Positions 1 through 10,212 are shown, counted from the stretch's first letter. The stretch is DNA of 64,000 nt from Streptomyces sp. Sge12 (GCF_002080455.1 NZ_CP020555.1:3410001-3474000), one strand, 5' to 3'. Numbers and translations are program-made. The notes: a model not told the origin generated them from the sequence alone.

Positions 1-1717
1 CGAACCTGTTCAGCACGGCGACATTGGCTCCGGCGGGCACGGCCTCGCCCTTGATCAGGGACCGGGTCCAGGTCCGGCCGTCGATCACCTCGTAGCCGAG
101 GGTCACCCGGGTCTCCCAGCGGAAGGCCCGGTCCATGACCAGCCGGTCGCCGGGCCGCAGGCCCGACTTCTCGAGGAAGCCGGTGGCGTCGCTGTAGCGC
201 GACTTCGTGCTGGGCTCGGTGACGCGATCGGTGATGGTCACGGTCGCCCAGCCCGCGAAGAGCGCCACCACCACGGCGACAGCACCGGTGGCGAGCCCGG
301 CCCGGCGGTTGCCTCCGATCAGGCGCACCGCCATCAGGACGAGGAAGACGATGAGGGCGACCGCCGCCGTGCGTCCCCCGTGGAAGCGGCTCCAGTCCTC
401 CTTCCAGAGGCTGGAGAGGAAGGTCGAATCGGGCAGGCCCCAGATGACGAAGTGGGACTTGGCCCACTGCTTTCCTGCCATGTGGAGCAGCGCCGCGGTC
501 AGCGCCAGCACGACGCCCGCGCTCGCCGCACCGAGCGCGGCGATCTTCTTCCAGCCGCGGACGTGGTACAGCACCGCCAGCGCGACCAGCACGTACACGG
601 GGACCAGCAGGGACAGGTACCGGGCGTAGACGATGGTGTCGATGCGGTGGTCGTTGGGCAGGCCCGCGGCCGCCGCCAGGGCGATGCCTCCGAGCAGCGC
701 CACCATCAGGAACGCCACCACTCGGTTCGCCCGGGTGAAGCGCGGGCTGAGCACCGCGCACACGCAGACCACCACGGCCAGCGCGCCGAGCCCCCAGGTG
801 CTGGTCATGAAGTACCAGATGTGCCCGATCATCCGCATGATCGTGCGGCGCAGCAGCCGGGTGTTCTCGAGCGTCTCGAACACGGCGTTGCCGACCTCGC
901 TCGGCTTGGCTCCATCGATGTTCGACATCATCCAGGCCGTCATGACCTGCTTGACGGCGAACATCGCGCCCAGCATGGCCAGCCCCAGCGCGGCGGCGAT
1001 CCGGGGGGCCCAGCCCAGGACCAGCGCCACCAGCAGCACCAGACCGGTCAGCGCGATGATCACACCGCCGCGGTCATGGGTGAGCAGGCAGTACCCGGCG
1101 GCGAAGGCGCCCAGGAGGGCGAACCAGATCCGGCGGCGCCGGCTGCCCTCGGAGAACATGCCGTGCACGCCGATCAGCCAGGCCAGCACCAGGACCGGCA
1201 GCGGGGTGTCGGCCATCCCGAACTGCGAGTAGAAGACCACCGGCGGCAGCAGCACCGTGGCGAAGGCGGCGACGTAGGACACCGCCCTGGACACGTCGAG
1301 CCGGCGCAGCGCCCAGTAGGCCAGGGGCAGCACCAGGCAGCTGATCAGGGCGTTGATGCCCATGATCAGGTGGTAGGCGTACACCGGGTCCGTCGTGATC
1401 CGCAGCGCGGGCGAGATGAGCAGGGAGTAGCCCGCCGGTATCACCTGGTCGTTGGGTATCTCGGTGCTGGACCGGCCCGCCAGGATCCTGGCCATCACCA
1501 GGTACATCGGCTCGTCCGGGCTGACCGTCGGGTAGTCCTGCTGCCTGACGAGGGCCAGCCGGAAGAGCACGTTGAGTACGTATCCGAGTGCCAGCGCCAA
1601 CGGCATCACCCACCGGGCGTGCCACCACCCGGCCGGGGTGGGGCCGTCCGCCGGGGAGTCCCCGGCGGGCCGGTCGCTCTCCGGGTCGGCGGGAGACAGG
1701 GGGGCCAGTCGCGTCAT
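1..1717 (-). CDS. Polytopic membrane glycosyltransferase (GT39-like), 3' end outside the window
   Basis: About 572 residues are visible; the reading frame stays open to the window edge, so the C-terminus is missing. The ATG at 1717 lies 6 bases after the flippase stop. The protein starts with a Pro/Asp-rich cytoplasmic stretch of about 35 residues, then alternates hydrophobic segments. The first outward loop carries an acidic pair (D68-E69 in SPDEPMY), the position where polyprenyl-phosphate-dependent transferases of the GT39/GT83 type place their catalytic acid. Transfer of a sugar from a lipid carrier outside the membrane is inferred. The adjacent flippase and two GT2 enzymes support a role in surface glycan assembly. 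Donor and acceptor are unknown. Confidence 0.7.
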   Translation of the reverse strand, partial: MTRLAPLSPADPESDRPAGDSPADGPTPAGWWHARWVMPLALALGYVLNVLFRLALVRQQDYPTVSPDEPMYLVMARILAGRSSTEIPNDQVIPAGYSLLISPALRITTDPVYAYHLIMGINALISCLVLPLAYWALRRLDVSRAVSYVAAFATVLLPPVVFYSQFGMADTPLPVLVLAWLIGVHGMFSEGSRRRRIWFALLGAFAAGYCLLTHDRGGVIIALTGLVLLVALVLGWAPRIAAALGLAMLGAMFAVKQVMTAWMMSNIDGAKPSEVGNAVFETLENTRLLRRTIMRMIGHIWYFMTSTWGLGALAVVVCVCAVLSPRFTRANRVVAFLMVALLGGIALAAAAGLPNDHRIDTIVYARYLSLLVPVYVLVALAVLYHVRGWKKIAALGAASAGVVLALTAALLHMAGKQWAKSHFVIWGLPDSTFLSSLWKEDWSRFHGGRTAAVALIVFLVLMAVRLIGGNRRAGLATGAVAVVVALFAGWATVTITDRVTEPSTKSRYSDATGFLEKSGLRPGDRLVMDRAFRWETRVTLGYEVIDGRTWTRSLIKGEAVPAGANVAVLNRF

Positions 1718-1723
1718 GACAGG

Positions 1724-3025
1724 TCAGACTTCCGTGAGATGTCCGTCGGGTATCAGTGCGGTGGTGCGGCGGCGCTCCACGGCGCCGCGGAGGGTCAGGA
1801 GCATCGCGGCGGCGGTGGCCAGCGAACCGATCGCGTAGGCCAGGCCCACGCGCAGCGCGATGTCGCCGGGGACCAGCGTGATGCCGAGCAGTACGGCGGT
1901 GCCGAACACCCAGCAGACCAGCTGGGCGCGGTGCTTGTGCAGGACCATCTGGGCCTGGCCGAGGACCATCGCCAGCATGTAGCAGGTGGTCCCGATGGCG
2001 AACCACAGGAAGTCGAGGCGGCCGAGCTGGCCGGGCGTGGCGCCGAAGAGGACCTCGATCAGCCAGGGGCCGATCAGCACGGCCGGTACACCGCCGACCA
2101 CGCCGAGGCCGAGCACCACCAGGCAGGCCTTGCGGAGCATCCGGGCGAAGCCCTGGTGGTCCCCGGCGGCCACCACGGTGGACAGTCCGGAGAGCAGCGA
2201 GGCCTGGAGCGAGCCGAAGACGAACAGCGGCACCCGGGCCAGCACCAGTGCGCTGAGCAGGCCCGCGATCAGCTCGGTGCGGGTCGGCTCCAGCAGCTGG
2301 GTGCTCATCACCGCCGCGTTGACGACCACCTGGGCCAGCAGGGTGGAGGCGGTGAGCGGGCCGAGGCCGCGGACCAGCTCGCGGGTGGCAATGGGCCCGC
2401 CGGGCCGCGCCGCGCCCCGGGTCGGGGCCAGCGTGACCAGCAGGGCGACGAACGGTGCCACGACGAGGATCAGGCTGAAGGCGAGCGCCGAGTGCAGTCC
2501 GGCGAGGGCGCAGGCGAAGGCCAGGGCGATCCGCAGGCCACCGTCGACCGCGAGCTGGGAGCCGTACGCGGTGAAGCGGCCGGTGCCGGCCAGGACGCCC
2601 CGGGTGAGGTAGCACAGGGCCATCCCGGCGAAGGCGGCGCCGAGCACGGCGACCAGCTGCCGGTCTCCCTGGAACAGCCGGTCGGCGATCGGTCCGCCGA
2701 AGAGGGCGAGCGCGCCGATGACGACGGCGAGGATGCCGGCGGTCAGCAGCCCCGCCTTCCGGAGAACGGGCGCGGCTCCCTCACCGCGCACCGCTCGGGC
2801 CGCGACGATCCGGGTGAGCTCCTGCTCGATCGGGAAGAACAGGCCTATTCCGACGGACATCACCAGGGTCCACAGCACCGAGACCCCGGCCATGTCGGCC
2901 TTGGAGAGGCTGTGCCCGGCCACCGCGAGGTGGATGTAGGAGGCGGCGCCGAGCACAGCGGTGCCCCCCGCGACCATGGCGGTCCCGGGGGGCAGGGCCT
3001 TGAGCAGTTTCGATATCGGGTTCAT
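1724..3025 (-). CDS. Wzx-like lipid-linked oligosaccharide flippase (MATE/MOP superfamily)
   Basis: A 433-residue protein made almost entirely of hydrophobic helices, about 12 by eye, with short charged loops and no soluble domain. Length and pattern fit polysaccharide-export flippases that move undecaprenyl-linked repeat units across the membrane. Conserved small motifs are too weak to assign a substrate. It starts at ATG 3025 (MNPISKLLKAL), 25 bases after the stop of the GT2 gene, and is followed after 6 bases by the membrane glycosyltransferase. It is therefore probably co-transcribed with the glycosyltransferases as one surface-polymer operon. Confidence 0.7.
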   Translation of the reverse strand: MNPISKLLKALPPGTAMVAGGTAVLGAASYIHLAVAGHSLSKADMAGVSVLWTLVMSVGIGLFFPIEQELTRIVAARAVRGEGAAPVLRKAGLLTAGILAVVIGALALFGGPIADRLFQGDRQLVAVLGAAFAGMALCYLTRGVLAGTGRFTAYGSQLAVDGGLRIALAFACALAGLHSALAFSLILVVAPFVALLVTLAPTRGAARPGGPIATRELVRGLGPLTASTLLAQVVVNAAVMSTQLLEPTRTELIAGLLSALVLARVPLFVFGSLQASLLSGLSTVVAAGDHQGFARMLRKACLVVLGLGVVGGVPAVLIGPWLIEVLFGATPGQLGRLDFLWFAIGTTCYMLAMVLGQAQMVLHKHRAQLVCWVFGTAVLLGITLVPGDIALRVGLAYAIGSLATAAAMLLTLRGAVERRRTTALIPDGHLTEV

Positions 3026-3050
3026 CCAGGAACTTTCATAGGCCGCACGC

Positions 3051-3935
3051 TCAGCGCGTGGCGTGGCGGAGCATGGCGCTGACGCCGGGTCGGCCGGCCT
3101 TCCTGGCGGCGCCGGGCAGCAGGGTGAGCGCGTGCAGCCGGGAGGAGAGGTGCAGCCGGGAGACCTTGGCGGCGCGCGGCCAGCCGTGCCGGTCCAGACG
3201 GTCGGCGGTCTCCACGAAGAAGCGCTTGGCCTCCTCGAAGCGGTGGCCGGTGTAGGCCTTGGCCGAGGACTCGCTCTCGGCGTGCCGGCGGTAGCTGAAG
3301 CAGACCTCCGGCGTGGTCGCCAGGGTCTCCCCCGCCACCAGCAGGTCCACGACCAGGGCGAGGTCCTGGATCACGCCGAGGTCGGTGCGGAAGCCGAAGC
3401 GCTTGACTGCCTCGGTGCGCCAGCAGATCGAGGGGAAGTACAGCCAGTTGCCGCGGAGCAGGCTGGTGGCCAGCTCCTCGCCGCCGAGCAGGGCCCGGCC
3501 CGGTCCCTTGGGCGCGTAGATCTTGCGCTTGGTCCGGTCGCCGAGGGTGTCGAAGGGCAGGCCGTCGGTGCCGATGACCTGGACGCCCGGCTGGATCATC
3601 GCCGCGGTCGGCTCGCGGTCGGCGGTGGCCCGTACGACCTGGAGGTAGTTCGGGTGCATGAGGTCGTCGCAGCCCATGAGCACCAGGTACTCGTACTCGG
3701 CGAGCTCGACGCAGCGGTTGAAGTTGCCGGTCACGCCGAGGTTGCGCTCGTTGCGCAGGTAGCGGACGCGGGGGTCCGCCAGCTGCTCGAACCATTCGGG
3801 GACGCCCGGCTCGCGGCCGTCGTCGACCACGGTGAGCCGCCAGTCGTCCCCGTCCTGAGCCAGGACGCTGCGGACGGCGTCCTGCATGAGCGTGACGTCG
3901 CCGTAGTACGGCAGCAGGATCTCGAAACGTGACAT
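3051..3935 (-). CDS. Family 2 glycosyltransferase
   Basis: 294 residues. The N-terminal GT-A fold begins at residue 4 (EILLPYYGD). VVDDG at 36-40 is the nucleotide-binding strand, and CDD at 89-91 stands where the metal-binding DxD motif is expected. There are no transmembrane helices, so the enzyme is cytoplasmic and uses an NDP-sugar donor. The ATG at 3935 follows a good ribosome site (GGCGGAG). The gene sits between another GT2 gene and the flippase, consistent with adding one sugar to a lipid-linked or teichoic-acid-like acceptor. Next to the rml genes a rhamnosyl donor is possible but not shown. Confidence 0.8.
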   Translation of the reverse strand: MSRFEILLPYYGDVTLMQDAVRSVLAQDGDDWRLTVVDDGREPGVPEWFEQLADPRVRYLRNERNLGVTGNFNRCVELAEYEYLVLMGCDDLMHPNYLQVVRATADREPTAAMIQPGVQVIGTDGLPFDTLGDRTKRKIYAPKGPGRALLGGEELATSLLRGNWLYFPSICWRTEAVKRFGFRTDLGVIQDLALVVDLLVAGETLATTPEVCFSYRRHAESESSAKAYTGHRFEEAKRFFVETADRLDRHGWPRAAKVSRLHLSSRLHALTLLPGAARKAGRPGVSAMLRHATR

Positions 3936-3944
3936 GTTCTCCGC

Positions 3945-4751
3945 CTAGGCCTTGGTCAGCTCGCGGCGGACCAGCTCGGCGGTGCGCTGCTGGAACGCGA
4001 TGTACGCCGGGGTGCCGGGGGTGAAGGTCTTGAGCTCCTTGGGCATCCGGCGGATCATCGCGAGCAGCAGCACGAGGCCGGCCCGGGTGAGGTAGACCAT
4101 AGCCTTGAGCGGCGAGGCGCTCGGGCGGCCGGTGGTGCGCTCCCGCATCGCCACGGGGATCTGGCGCACGGTGAAGCCGGAGCGGGCGGCGCCCACCATG
4201 GACTCGATGGTGTCGCCGAGGTACTCGACCGGGTACCAGCGGGCGAAGAACTCGATGAGCGGCCGGTTGCAGGCGCGGAAGCCCGAGGTGGTGTCGGTGA
4301 GCTTGGTCCGGGTGATGCGCGAGAGGACCACGGACAGCAGGGACATCGCCCACTTGCGGGGGCCGCGCACCGTGTAGTCGCCGTCGCCGGCGAAGCGGGC
4401 GCCTATGACGAGGTCGGCGTCGCCGGCCGCGAGGCGCTCCAGCAGGGCCGGTACGTACGCCGGGTCGTGCTGGCCGTCGGCGTCCACCTGGATCGCCACG
4501 TCGTAGCCGTGCTGTTGCGCGTAGCGGTAGCCGAGCCGCATCGCGCCGCCGACACCGAGGTTGAAGGGCAGCTGGGCGACGGCCGAGCCGGCCGCCCGGG
4601 CCACCTCGGCGGTGTTGTCCGCCGAACCGTCGTCGACGACGAGGGTGTCGACGTAGGGCAGTTGCTGCTGGATCTCGCGCAGGACGGAGGGCAGGCCGTC
4701 CTCCTCGTTCCAGGCGGGAAGAATGATCAGAACGCGACGACCGTCGTTCAC
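3945..4751 (-). CDS. Family 2 glycosyltransferase, dolichol-phosphate-sugar synthase type
   Basis: 268 residues from GTG 4751. The GT-A core shows PAWNEEDGLP at 12-21, VVDDGS at 38-43 and DAD at 90-92, then QHDP, the arrangement seen in polyprenyl-phosphate mannose/glucose synthases. A hydrophobic stretch late in the protein (LVLLLAMI) suggests membrane attachment. The GTG overlaps the stop of the DUF2304 gene as GTGA, so the two are probably translationally coupled. DUF2304 proteins often sit beside such enzymes. It would load a sugar onto the lipid carrier used by the membrane glycosyltransferase at 1-1717; this is inference from context. A longer open frame reaching 5048 overlaps the DUF2304 gene and is rejected. 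Confidence 0.82.
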   Translation of the reverse strand: MNDGRRVLIILPAWNEEDGLPSVLREIQQQLPYVDTLVVDDGSADNTAEVARAAGSAVAQLPFNLGVGGAMRLGYRYAQQHGYDVAIQVDADGQHDPAYVPALLERLAAGDADLVIGARFAGDGDYTVRGPRKWAMSLLSVVLSRITRTKLTDTTSGFRACNRPLIEFFARWYPVEYLGDTIESMVGAARSGFTVRQIPVAMRERTTGRPSASPLKAMVYLTRAGLVLLLAMIRRMPKELKTFTPGTPAYIAFQQRTAELVRRELTKA

Positions 4752-5149
4752 GAGTTCACCTGTGCCTCGATGGCGCCGGAATCCTCCGTGCGCGGCGACG
4801 TGCTGGGGTATCCGCCCTGCTGGACGAGATGCGCGCGGATCAGCGCGACGTCCTCCGCGAGGGTGCGGGTCTCCGCCTCCAGCCGGCTGGTCTCCCAGCT
4901 GAGGTGCAGGCTGACCAGCAGGACCAGGACGAAGCCGACGAACAGCACCAGGCTCACACCGGACGCGACGCCCAGCGCTCTGGCGACGGGGTCCAGGAGG
5001 TCGGGCACGAATCCGAGCGGGGCCACGAGCAGCCCGATCGCGAGCCATATCGCCGCGTACTTCTCCCGCAGTTGCTGGCGGCGCAGCAGCTCGAGGATGT
5101 ACCCCAGCACCAGAAGACCGGTGATGGAAGTCAGAACGGAGAGTTGCAC
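4748..5149 (-). CDS. DUF2304 family small membrane protein
   Basis: 133 residues from GTG 5149 (VQLSVLTSITGLLVLGYILE). Three hydrophobic helices are followed by a charged, coiled-coil-like tail with many Glu and Arg residues. This is the DUF2304 pattern, a family usually encoded beside polyprenyl-phosphate glycosyltransferases, as here. The open frame could start at 5269, but that extra 40-residue segment would cross the terminator hairpin at 5226-5254, so the internal GTG is preferred. The Shine-Dalgarno sequence is weak. Function is unknown; anchoring or scaffolding of the neighbouring transferase is a guess. Confidence 0.7.
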   Translation of the reverse strand: MQLSVLTSITGLLVLGYILELLRRQQLREKYAAIWLAIGLLVAPLGFVPDLLDPVARALGVASGVSLVLFVGFVLVLLVSLHLSWETSRLEAETRTLAEDVALIRAHLVQQGGYPSTSPRTEDSGAIEAQVNS

Positions 5150-5225
5150 AGCGGACGGCGCCTTTCGCGCGAAGGGGCCAACATCTTTAGTAGGAGAAGC
5201 ATATGGCACCCATGAGGACGCCAAT

Positions 5226-5254
5226 GGGGCCCGGAAGGTTTCGTCCCGGGCCCC
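5226..5254 (-). terminator. Intrinsic terminator after rmlD
   Basis: Perfect 9-bp GC stem (GGGGCCCGG pairing with CCGGGCCCC) around an 11-base loop, about 40 bases past the rmlD stop. There is no T tract, as is usual in Streptomyces. It separates the rml genes from the DUF2304 gene. Confidence 0.6.
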
Positions 5255-5293
5255 GCCGACGGTGTGCACATGAATACGGGAGGACCCGTTCGA

Positions 5294-6205
5294 TCAGCTC
5301 TTCGGGGGGAGTCCCAGCAGATCAGTGAAGGCGGGTCGGGTGATCGCCTCGGCGAGCTGGGCCTGCCAGTCCGCCAGTGGTTCCATCCCTGCGGCCGACC
5401 AGCGGTCGTGACCAAGGACACTGAAAGCGGGCCGGACGGCGGGGCGGACGAACGCCTCGGAGGTGGTCGGCCGGATCCGCTCGGGGTCGAGGCCGCCGAG
5501 CCGGTAGGCCTCGCGGGCCAGGCCCATCCACGTGGTCCGGCCGCTCGCGGTGCCGTGGTAGACCCCGGCGGGGGCGGTACCGGCCAGCGCGGCGAGGCCG
5601 AGCCCGACCAGGTGGCGGGCCAGCGCGTAGGACCACGTGGGCTGGCCGTGCTGGTCGTCGACGACGTCGAGGGTGTCCCGCTGGGCGGCCAGCTTCAGCA
5701 TGGTGGCGACGAAGTTCGCCCCGTGCTCGCCGTACAGCCAGGCGGTCCGCACGATGTAGCCGCTCTGCGGAAGCAGTTCGGCGACGGCCTGCTCGCCGAC
5801 CAGCTTGGAGCGCCCGTAGGCGTTGACCGGGCCGGTCTGCGCGTCCTCGGCGTACGGCTGCGTGGCGTTGCCGGGCAGCACGTAGTCGGTGGAGACGTGG
5901 AGCAGGCGCGCACCGGCGTCGGCGCAGGCCGCGGCGAGGACGCGTACGCCGGTGCCGTTGACGGCGGTGGCGGCATCCTCGGCGGTCTCGGCGCCGTCCA
6001 CATCGGTCCATGCCGCGCAGTTGACGACGACGGCGGCACCCTCGACGGCGGCGCGGACGGCCGCCGGGTCGGTGATGTCCAGGTCGGCGCGGCGCAGGCC
6101 CGCGGCCTCGATGCCGGCGTCCTTCAGGGCGGCCAGGACGTCCTGGCCGAGCATGCCGGCCGCACCGGTGACGAGCCAGCGTCCGGCTCGCGGGTTCGCG
6201 CTCAC
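5294..6205 (-). CDS. rmlD: dTDP-4-dehydrorhamnose reductase
   Basis: 303 residues from GTG 6205. Last step of dTDP-L-rhamnose synthesis: NADPH-dependent reduction of the 4-keto group. The Rossmann glycine motif GAAGMLG lies at 14-20, the STDYVLPG segment follows in mid-protein, and YGRSK gives the SDR Tyr-x-x-x-Lys pair. Length is normal for the family. The GTG start overlaps the rmlB stop as GTGA, so the pair is translationally coupled. Rhamnose is needed for actinomycete cell-wall and secondary-metabolite glycans; the neighbouring glycosyltransferases point to a surface polymer here. A much longer open frame reaching 7630 runs out of frame across rmlB and is not real. Confidence 0.93.
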   Translation of the reverse strand: MSANPRAGRWLVTGAAGMLGQDVLAALKDAGIEAAGLRRADLDITDPAAVRAAVEGAAVVVNCAAWTDVDGAETAEDAATAVNGTGVRVLAAACADAGARLLHVSTDYVLPGNATQPYAEDAQTGPVNAYGRSKLVGEQAVAELLPQSGYIVRTAWLYGEHGANFVATMLKLAAQRDTLDVVDDQHGQPTWSYALARHLVGLGLAALAGTAPAGVYHGTASGRTTWMGLAREAYRLGGLDPERIRPTTSEAFVRPAVRPAFSVLGHDRWSAAGMEPLADWQAQLAEAITRPAFTDLLGLPPKS

Positions 6206-7179
6206 TTCTGCAGGGCCGCCTTCACCTTGAGCGGCTCCCACCAGGCGCGGTTCTCGCGGTACCAGTCGATGGTGGCCTTGATGCCGTCCTCGAAGGTGAC
6301 CTGCGGGGCGTAGCCCAGCTCGGCGCCGATCTTGCTGATGTCGATGGAGTAGCGGAGGTCGTGGCCCTTGCGGTCCTCGACCTGCTCGACCATCTCCCAG
6401 CCGAGGCCGGCGGCCTCCAGCAGGACACCGGTGAGCTCCTTGTTGGTGAGCTCGGTGCCGCCGCCGATGTTGTAGACCTCGCCGGCCCGGCCCCGCCGCA
6501 TGGCCAGGTCGATGCCGCGGCAGTGGTCGGAGACGTGCAGCCAGTCGCGGACGTTGCCGCCGTTGCCGTACAGCGGGACCTTCTTGCCGTCCATCAGGTT
6601 CGAGACGAACAGCGGGATGACCTTCTCCGGGAACTGGTAGTGCCCGTAGTTGTTGGAGCAGCGGGTGACCACCACGTCCATGCCGTGCGTGCGGTGGTAG
6701 GCCAGCGCCAGCAGGTCGGAGGACGCCTTCGAGGCGGAGTACGGGGAGTTCGGCACCAGCGGCCACTCCTCGGTCCAGGAGCCCTCGCTGATCGAGCCGT
6801 AGACCTCGTCGGTGGAGATGTGGACGAAGCGGCCGACGCCGTGCTTGCGGGCGGAGTCGAGCAGCACCTGGGTGCCGACGACGTTGGTCAGCACGAAGGG
6901 GCCCGCGCCGGCGATCGAGCGGTCCACGTGGGACTCGGCCGCGAAGTGCACGACGACGTCGTGACCGGGCATGACCTGGTCGACGGCCTCGGCGTCGCAG
7001 ATGTCGCCCTTGACGAAGGTGTAGCCGGGGTGGTCCGCGACCGGGGCGAGGTTGGCCTCCACACCCGAGTACGTCAGCTTGTCGAAGACAGTGATCTGCG
7101 CCGTGGCATCTGCACCGAGCTGCTGGCGGACGAATTCTGAACCGATGAAGCCGGCGCCGCCGGTCACGAGGATGCGCAT
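6202..7179 (-). CDS. rmlB: dTDP-glucose 4,6-dehydratase
   Basis: 325 residues. Second step of dTDP-rhamnose synthesis: NAD-dependent oxidation-elimination-reduction of dTDP-glucose to the 4-keto-6-deoxy sugar. Extended SDR features are all visible: GGAGFIG at 7-13, STDEVYG at 122-128 and the Y147-x-x-x-K151 catalytic pair. The D-E acid/base residues lie in STDE. Length fits the family. It starts at ATG 7179 and is divergent from rmlA across an 82-base gap that must hold both promoters. It is coupled to rmlD downstream. Confidence 0.95.
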   Translation of the reverse strand: MRILVTGGAGFIGSEFVRQQLGADATAQITVFDKLTYSGVEANLAPVADHPGYTFVKGDICDAEAVDQVMPGHDVVVHFAAESHVDRSIAGAGPFVLTNVVGTQVLLDSARKHGVGRFVHISTDEVYGSISEGSWTEEWPLVPNSPYSASKASSDLLALAYHRTHGMDVVVTRCSNNYGHYQFPEKVIPLFVSNLMDGKKVPLYGNGGNVRDWLHVSDHCRGIDLAMRRGRAGEVYNIGGGTELTNKELTGVLLEAAGLGWEMVEQVEDRKGHDLRYSIDISKIGAELGYAPQVTFEDGIKATIDWYRENRAWWEPLKVKAALQK

Positions 7180-7261
7180 AATACGAAGAGTCTAGCGGCC
7201 TGCCGAACGTCACACGGCCTGAGCTCGGCGCCCCCACGCGCTCTCGCATAGGGTTCTCCCC

Positions 7262-8137
7262 ATGCGTGGAATCCTCTTGGCCGGTGGCACCGGATCTCGT
7301 CTCTGGCCGCTGACCCGGGCAGTCTCGAAGCAGCTGCTGCCCGTCTTCGACAAGCCGATGATCTACTACCCCCTCTCCACCCTCGTGATGGCGGGGATCA
7401 GCGAGATCCTGATCATCACCACCCCGGACGACCGCGACCAGTTCGAGCGACTGCTCGGCGACGGCTCGCAGTTCGGCCTGCGGCTGGAGTACGCCGTCCA
7501 GGAGCGCCCGGAGGGCATCGCCCAGGCATTCGTCCTCGGCGCCGACTTCATCGGCGACGAGTCCGTCGCCCTGATCCTCGGCGACAACATCTTCCACGGC
7601 AGTGGCCTCGGCACCCGCCTCGCCCAGCACACGGACGCCAAGGGCGGCCGCGTGTTCGCGTACCCGGTGGCGGACCCCACCGCGTACGGCGTGGTCGAGT
7701 TCGACGAGAACGGCCAGGCCATCTCCATCGAGGAGAAGCCCGAGAAGCCCAAGTCCCGCTACGCGGTGCCGGGTCTGTACTTCTACGACAACCGGGTCGT
7801 CGAGATCGCCCGCGGCCTGAAGCCCAGCGCCCGCGGCGAGCTGGAGATCACCGCCGTCAACGACGCGTACCTCCAGGCCGGCGAGCTCAACGTGACCATC
7901 CTCGACCGCGGTACCGCGTGGCTGGACACCGGCACCTTCGTCTCGATGGTGCAGGCCTCCGAGTTCGTCCGCGTCATCGAGGAGCGCCAGGGCTTCAAGA
8001 TAGGTTGCATCGAGGAGGCGGCCTGGCGGGCCGGCCTGATCGACTCCGCGCAGCTGCGCGCGCTCGCCGAGCCGCTGACCAAGAGCGGCTACGGCGACTA
8101 CCTGCTGATGCTGCTCGCCGAGGAGGACGCCCGATGA
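7262..8137 (+). CDS. rmlA: Glucose-1-phosphate thymidylyltransferase
   Basis: 291 residues. First step of dTDP-rhamnose synthesis: dTTP plus glucose-1-phosphate gives dTDP-glucose. The nucleotidyltransferase signature GGTGSRLWP lies at 8-16, followed by KQLLPV with the phosphate-binding lysine and, further on, LGDNIFHG with the metal-binding Asp. Length is typical for the short RmlA class. It is divergent from rmlB, and its stop overlaps the rmlC start (ATGA). All four pathway genes are present and intact, so the window encodes the full route from glucose-1-phosphate. Confidence 0.95.
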   Translation: MRGILLAGGTGSRLWPLTRAVSKQLLPVFDKPMIYYPLSTLVMAGISEILIITTPDDRDQFERLLGDGSQFGLRLEYAVQERPEGIAQAFVLGADFIGDESVALILGDNIFHGSGLGTRLAQHTDAKGGRVFAYPVADPTAYGVVEFDENGQAISIEEKPEKPKSRYAVPGLYFYDNRVVEIARGLKPSARGELEITAVNDAYLQAGELNVTILDRGTAWLDTGTFVSMVQASEFVRVIEERQGFKIGCIEEAAWRAGLIDSAQLRALAEPLTKSGYGDYLLMLLAEEDAR

Positions 8138-8733
8138 AGTTCCGCGAACTCTCCATAGCCGGCGCCTTCGAGGTCACCCCGCAGCTGCACGGCGACCCCC
8201 GCGGCCTGTTCACCGAGTGGTACCGCTTCGACCGCCTCGCCGAGGTCGTCGGCCACCCGCTGAACCTGGCGCAGGCCAACCTGTCGGTCTCCGCCGCGGG
8301 CGTGGTCCGCGGCATCCACTTCGCGGACGTGCCGCGCGGCCAGGCCAAGTACGTGACCTGCGTGCGCGGCGCCGTGCTCGACGTCATCGTCGACCTCCGG
8401 GTCGGCTCCCCCACCTTCGGCCAGTGGGAGGGCGTCCGCCTCGACGACGTGGACCGCCGCGCGGTCTACATCCCCGAGGGCCTCGGCCACGGCTTCTGCG
8501 CCCTGTCCGACGACGCGACGCTGTCGTACCTCTGCTCGGAGACGTACAACCCGACCGGCGAGCACTCGGTGCACCCGCTCGACCCCGACCTCGGCATCGA
8601 GTGGCCGGCCGACGTCCCGCAGCTGTCCGCCCGCGACGAGGCCGCGCCCTCGCTGGCCGACGCGCTCGCGACCGGTCTGCTCCCGGACCACGCCGCCTGC
8701 GTGGAGTTCACCGAGTCCCTGCGCGTGAACTGA
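8134..8733 (+). CDS. rmlC: dTDP-4-dehydrorhamnose 3,5-epimerase
   Basis: 199 residues, a cupin-fold epimerase. [10 protein letters not shown] at 21-30 and VVRGIHF at 57-63 contain the substrate-binding Arg and the catalytic His62. A Tyr-rich C-terminal section follows, as in RmlC homologues. ATG 8134 overlaps the rmlA stop, so the two are coupled. It acts between RmlB and RmlD. The gene ends just before a long perfect hairpin. Confidence 0.93.
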   Translation: MKFRELSIAGAFEVTPQLHGDPRGLFTEWYRFDRLAEVVGHPLNLAQANLSVSAAGVVRGIHFADVPRGQAKYVTCVRGAVLDVIVDLRVGSPTFGQWEGVRLDDVDRRAVYIPEGLGHGFCALSDDATLSYLCSETYNPTGEHSVHPLDPDLGIEWPADVPQLSARDEAAPSLADALATGLLPDHAACVEFTESLRVN

Positions 8734-8742
8734 CCCACCGCC

Positions 8743-8792
8743 GATACGAGTGAGGGCCGCACCCCGGACGGGGTGCGGCCCTCACTCGTATC
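8743..8792. terminator. Strong hairpin terminator after rmlC
   Basis: A perfect 23-bp stem with a 4-base loop (GGAC) begins 9 bases past the rmlC stop. The arms start GATACGAGTGAGGGCC. It is symmetric, so it could act on both strands. No T run follows. Confidence 0.85.
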
Positions 8793-8820
8793 CGCCCGGG
8801 GCATCCGGTCCGGACATGCC

Positions 8821-8864
8821 GAAGGGCCCCGTCCCACCGCCGAGGCGATGGGCCGGGGCCCTTC
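8821..8864 (-). terminator. Terminator of the str operon after tuf
   Basis: GAAGGGCCCCG pairs with CGGGGCCCTTC, an 11-bp outer stem with a structured GC-rich interior, about 50 bases past the tuf stop. Together with the rmlC hairpin it separates the convergent rml and str transcripts. Confidence 0.75.
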
Positions 8865-8912
8865 AGTGCAACTTGGTGCCCGGTGAACGGGCTACCAGGT
8901 CAGAGCACGAAA

Positions 8913-10106
<1,194 letters not shown>

Positions 10107-10182
10107 GGGGTCCTCCTGGAGAGTGGTTCTGTACGCCTTACAGATCGGCGCCAGGTGATCTTTGCTGGAAAGCCGGTCCCCC

Positions 10183-10212
10183 GGGGCAACGGAGGGTTAC
10201 TCCTGTTGCCCC
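10183..10212 (-). promoter_or_regulatory. Hairpin in the fusA-tuf intergenic region
   Basis: GGGGCAAC pairs with GTTGCCCC, and the inner GGAG pairs with CTCC, interrupted by one bulged base; the loop is GGTTA. It lies about 40 bases past the fusA stop and 76 bases before tuf. It could be a partial terminator, an RNA-processing site or an mRNA stabiliser that sets the tuf to fusA ratio. I saw no clear -35/-10 pair for a tuf-specific promoter. Confidence 0.6.

Noticed and set aside
380..3082. 900-residue plus-strand open frame
   Set aside because: Shadow of the flippase and membrane glycosyltransferase genes on the other strand; composition is Gln/Arg/Gly-rich with no domain.
5294..7630. A 778-residue fusion of RmlD with an upstream domain
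   Set aside because: The upstream part is rmlB read out of frame; GTG 6205 overlapping the rmlB stop gives a normal RmlD.
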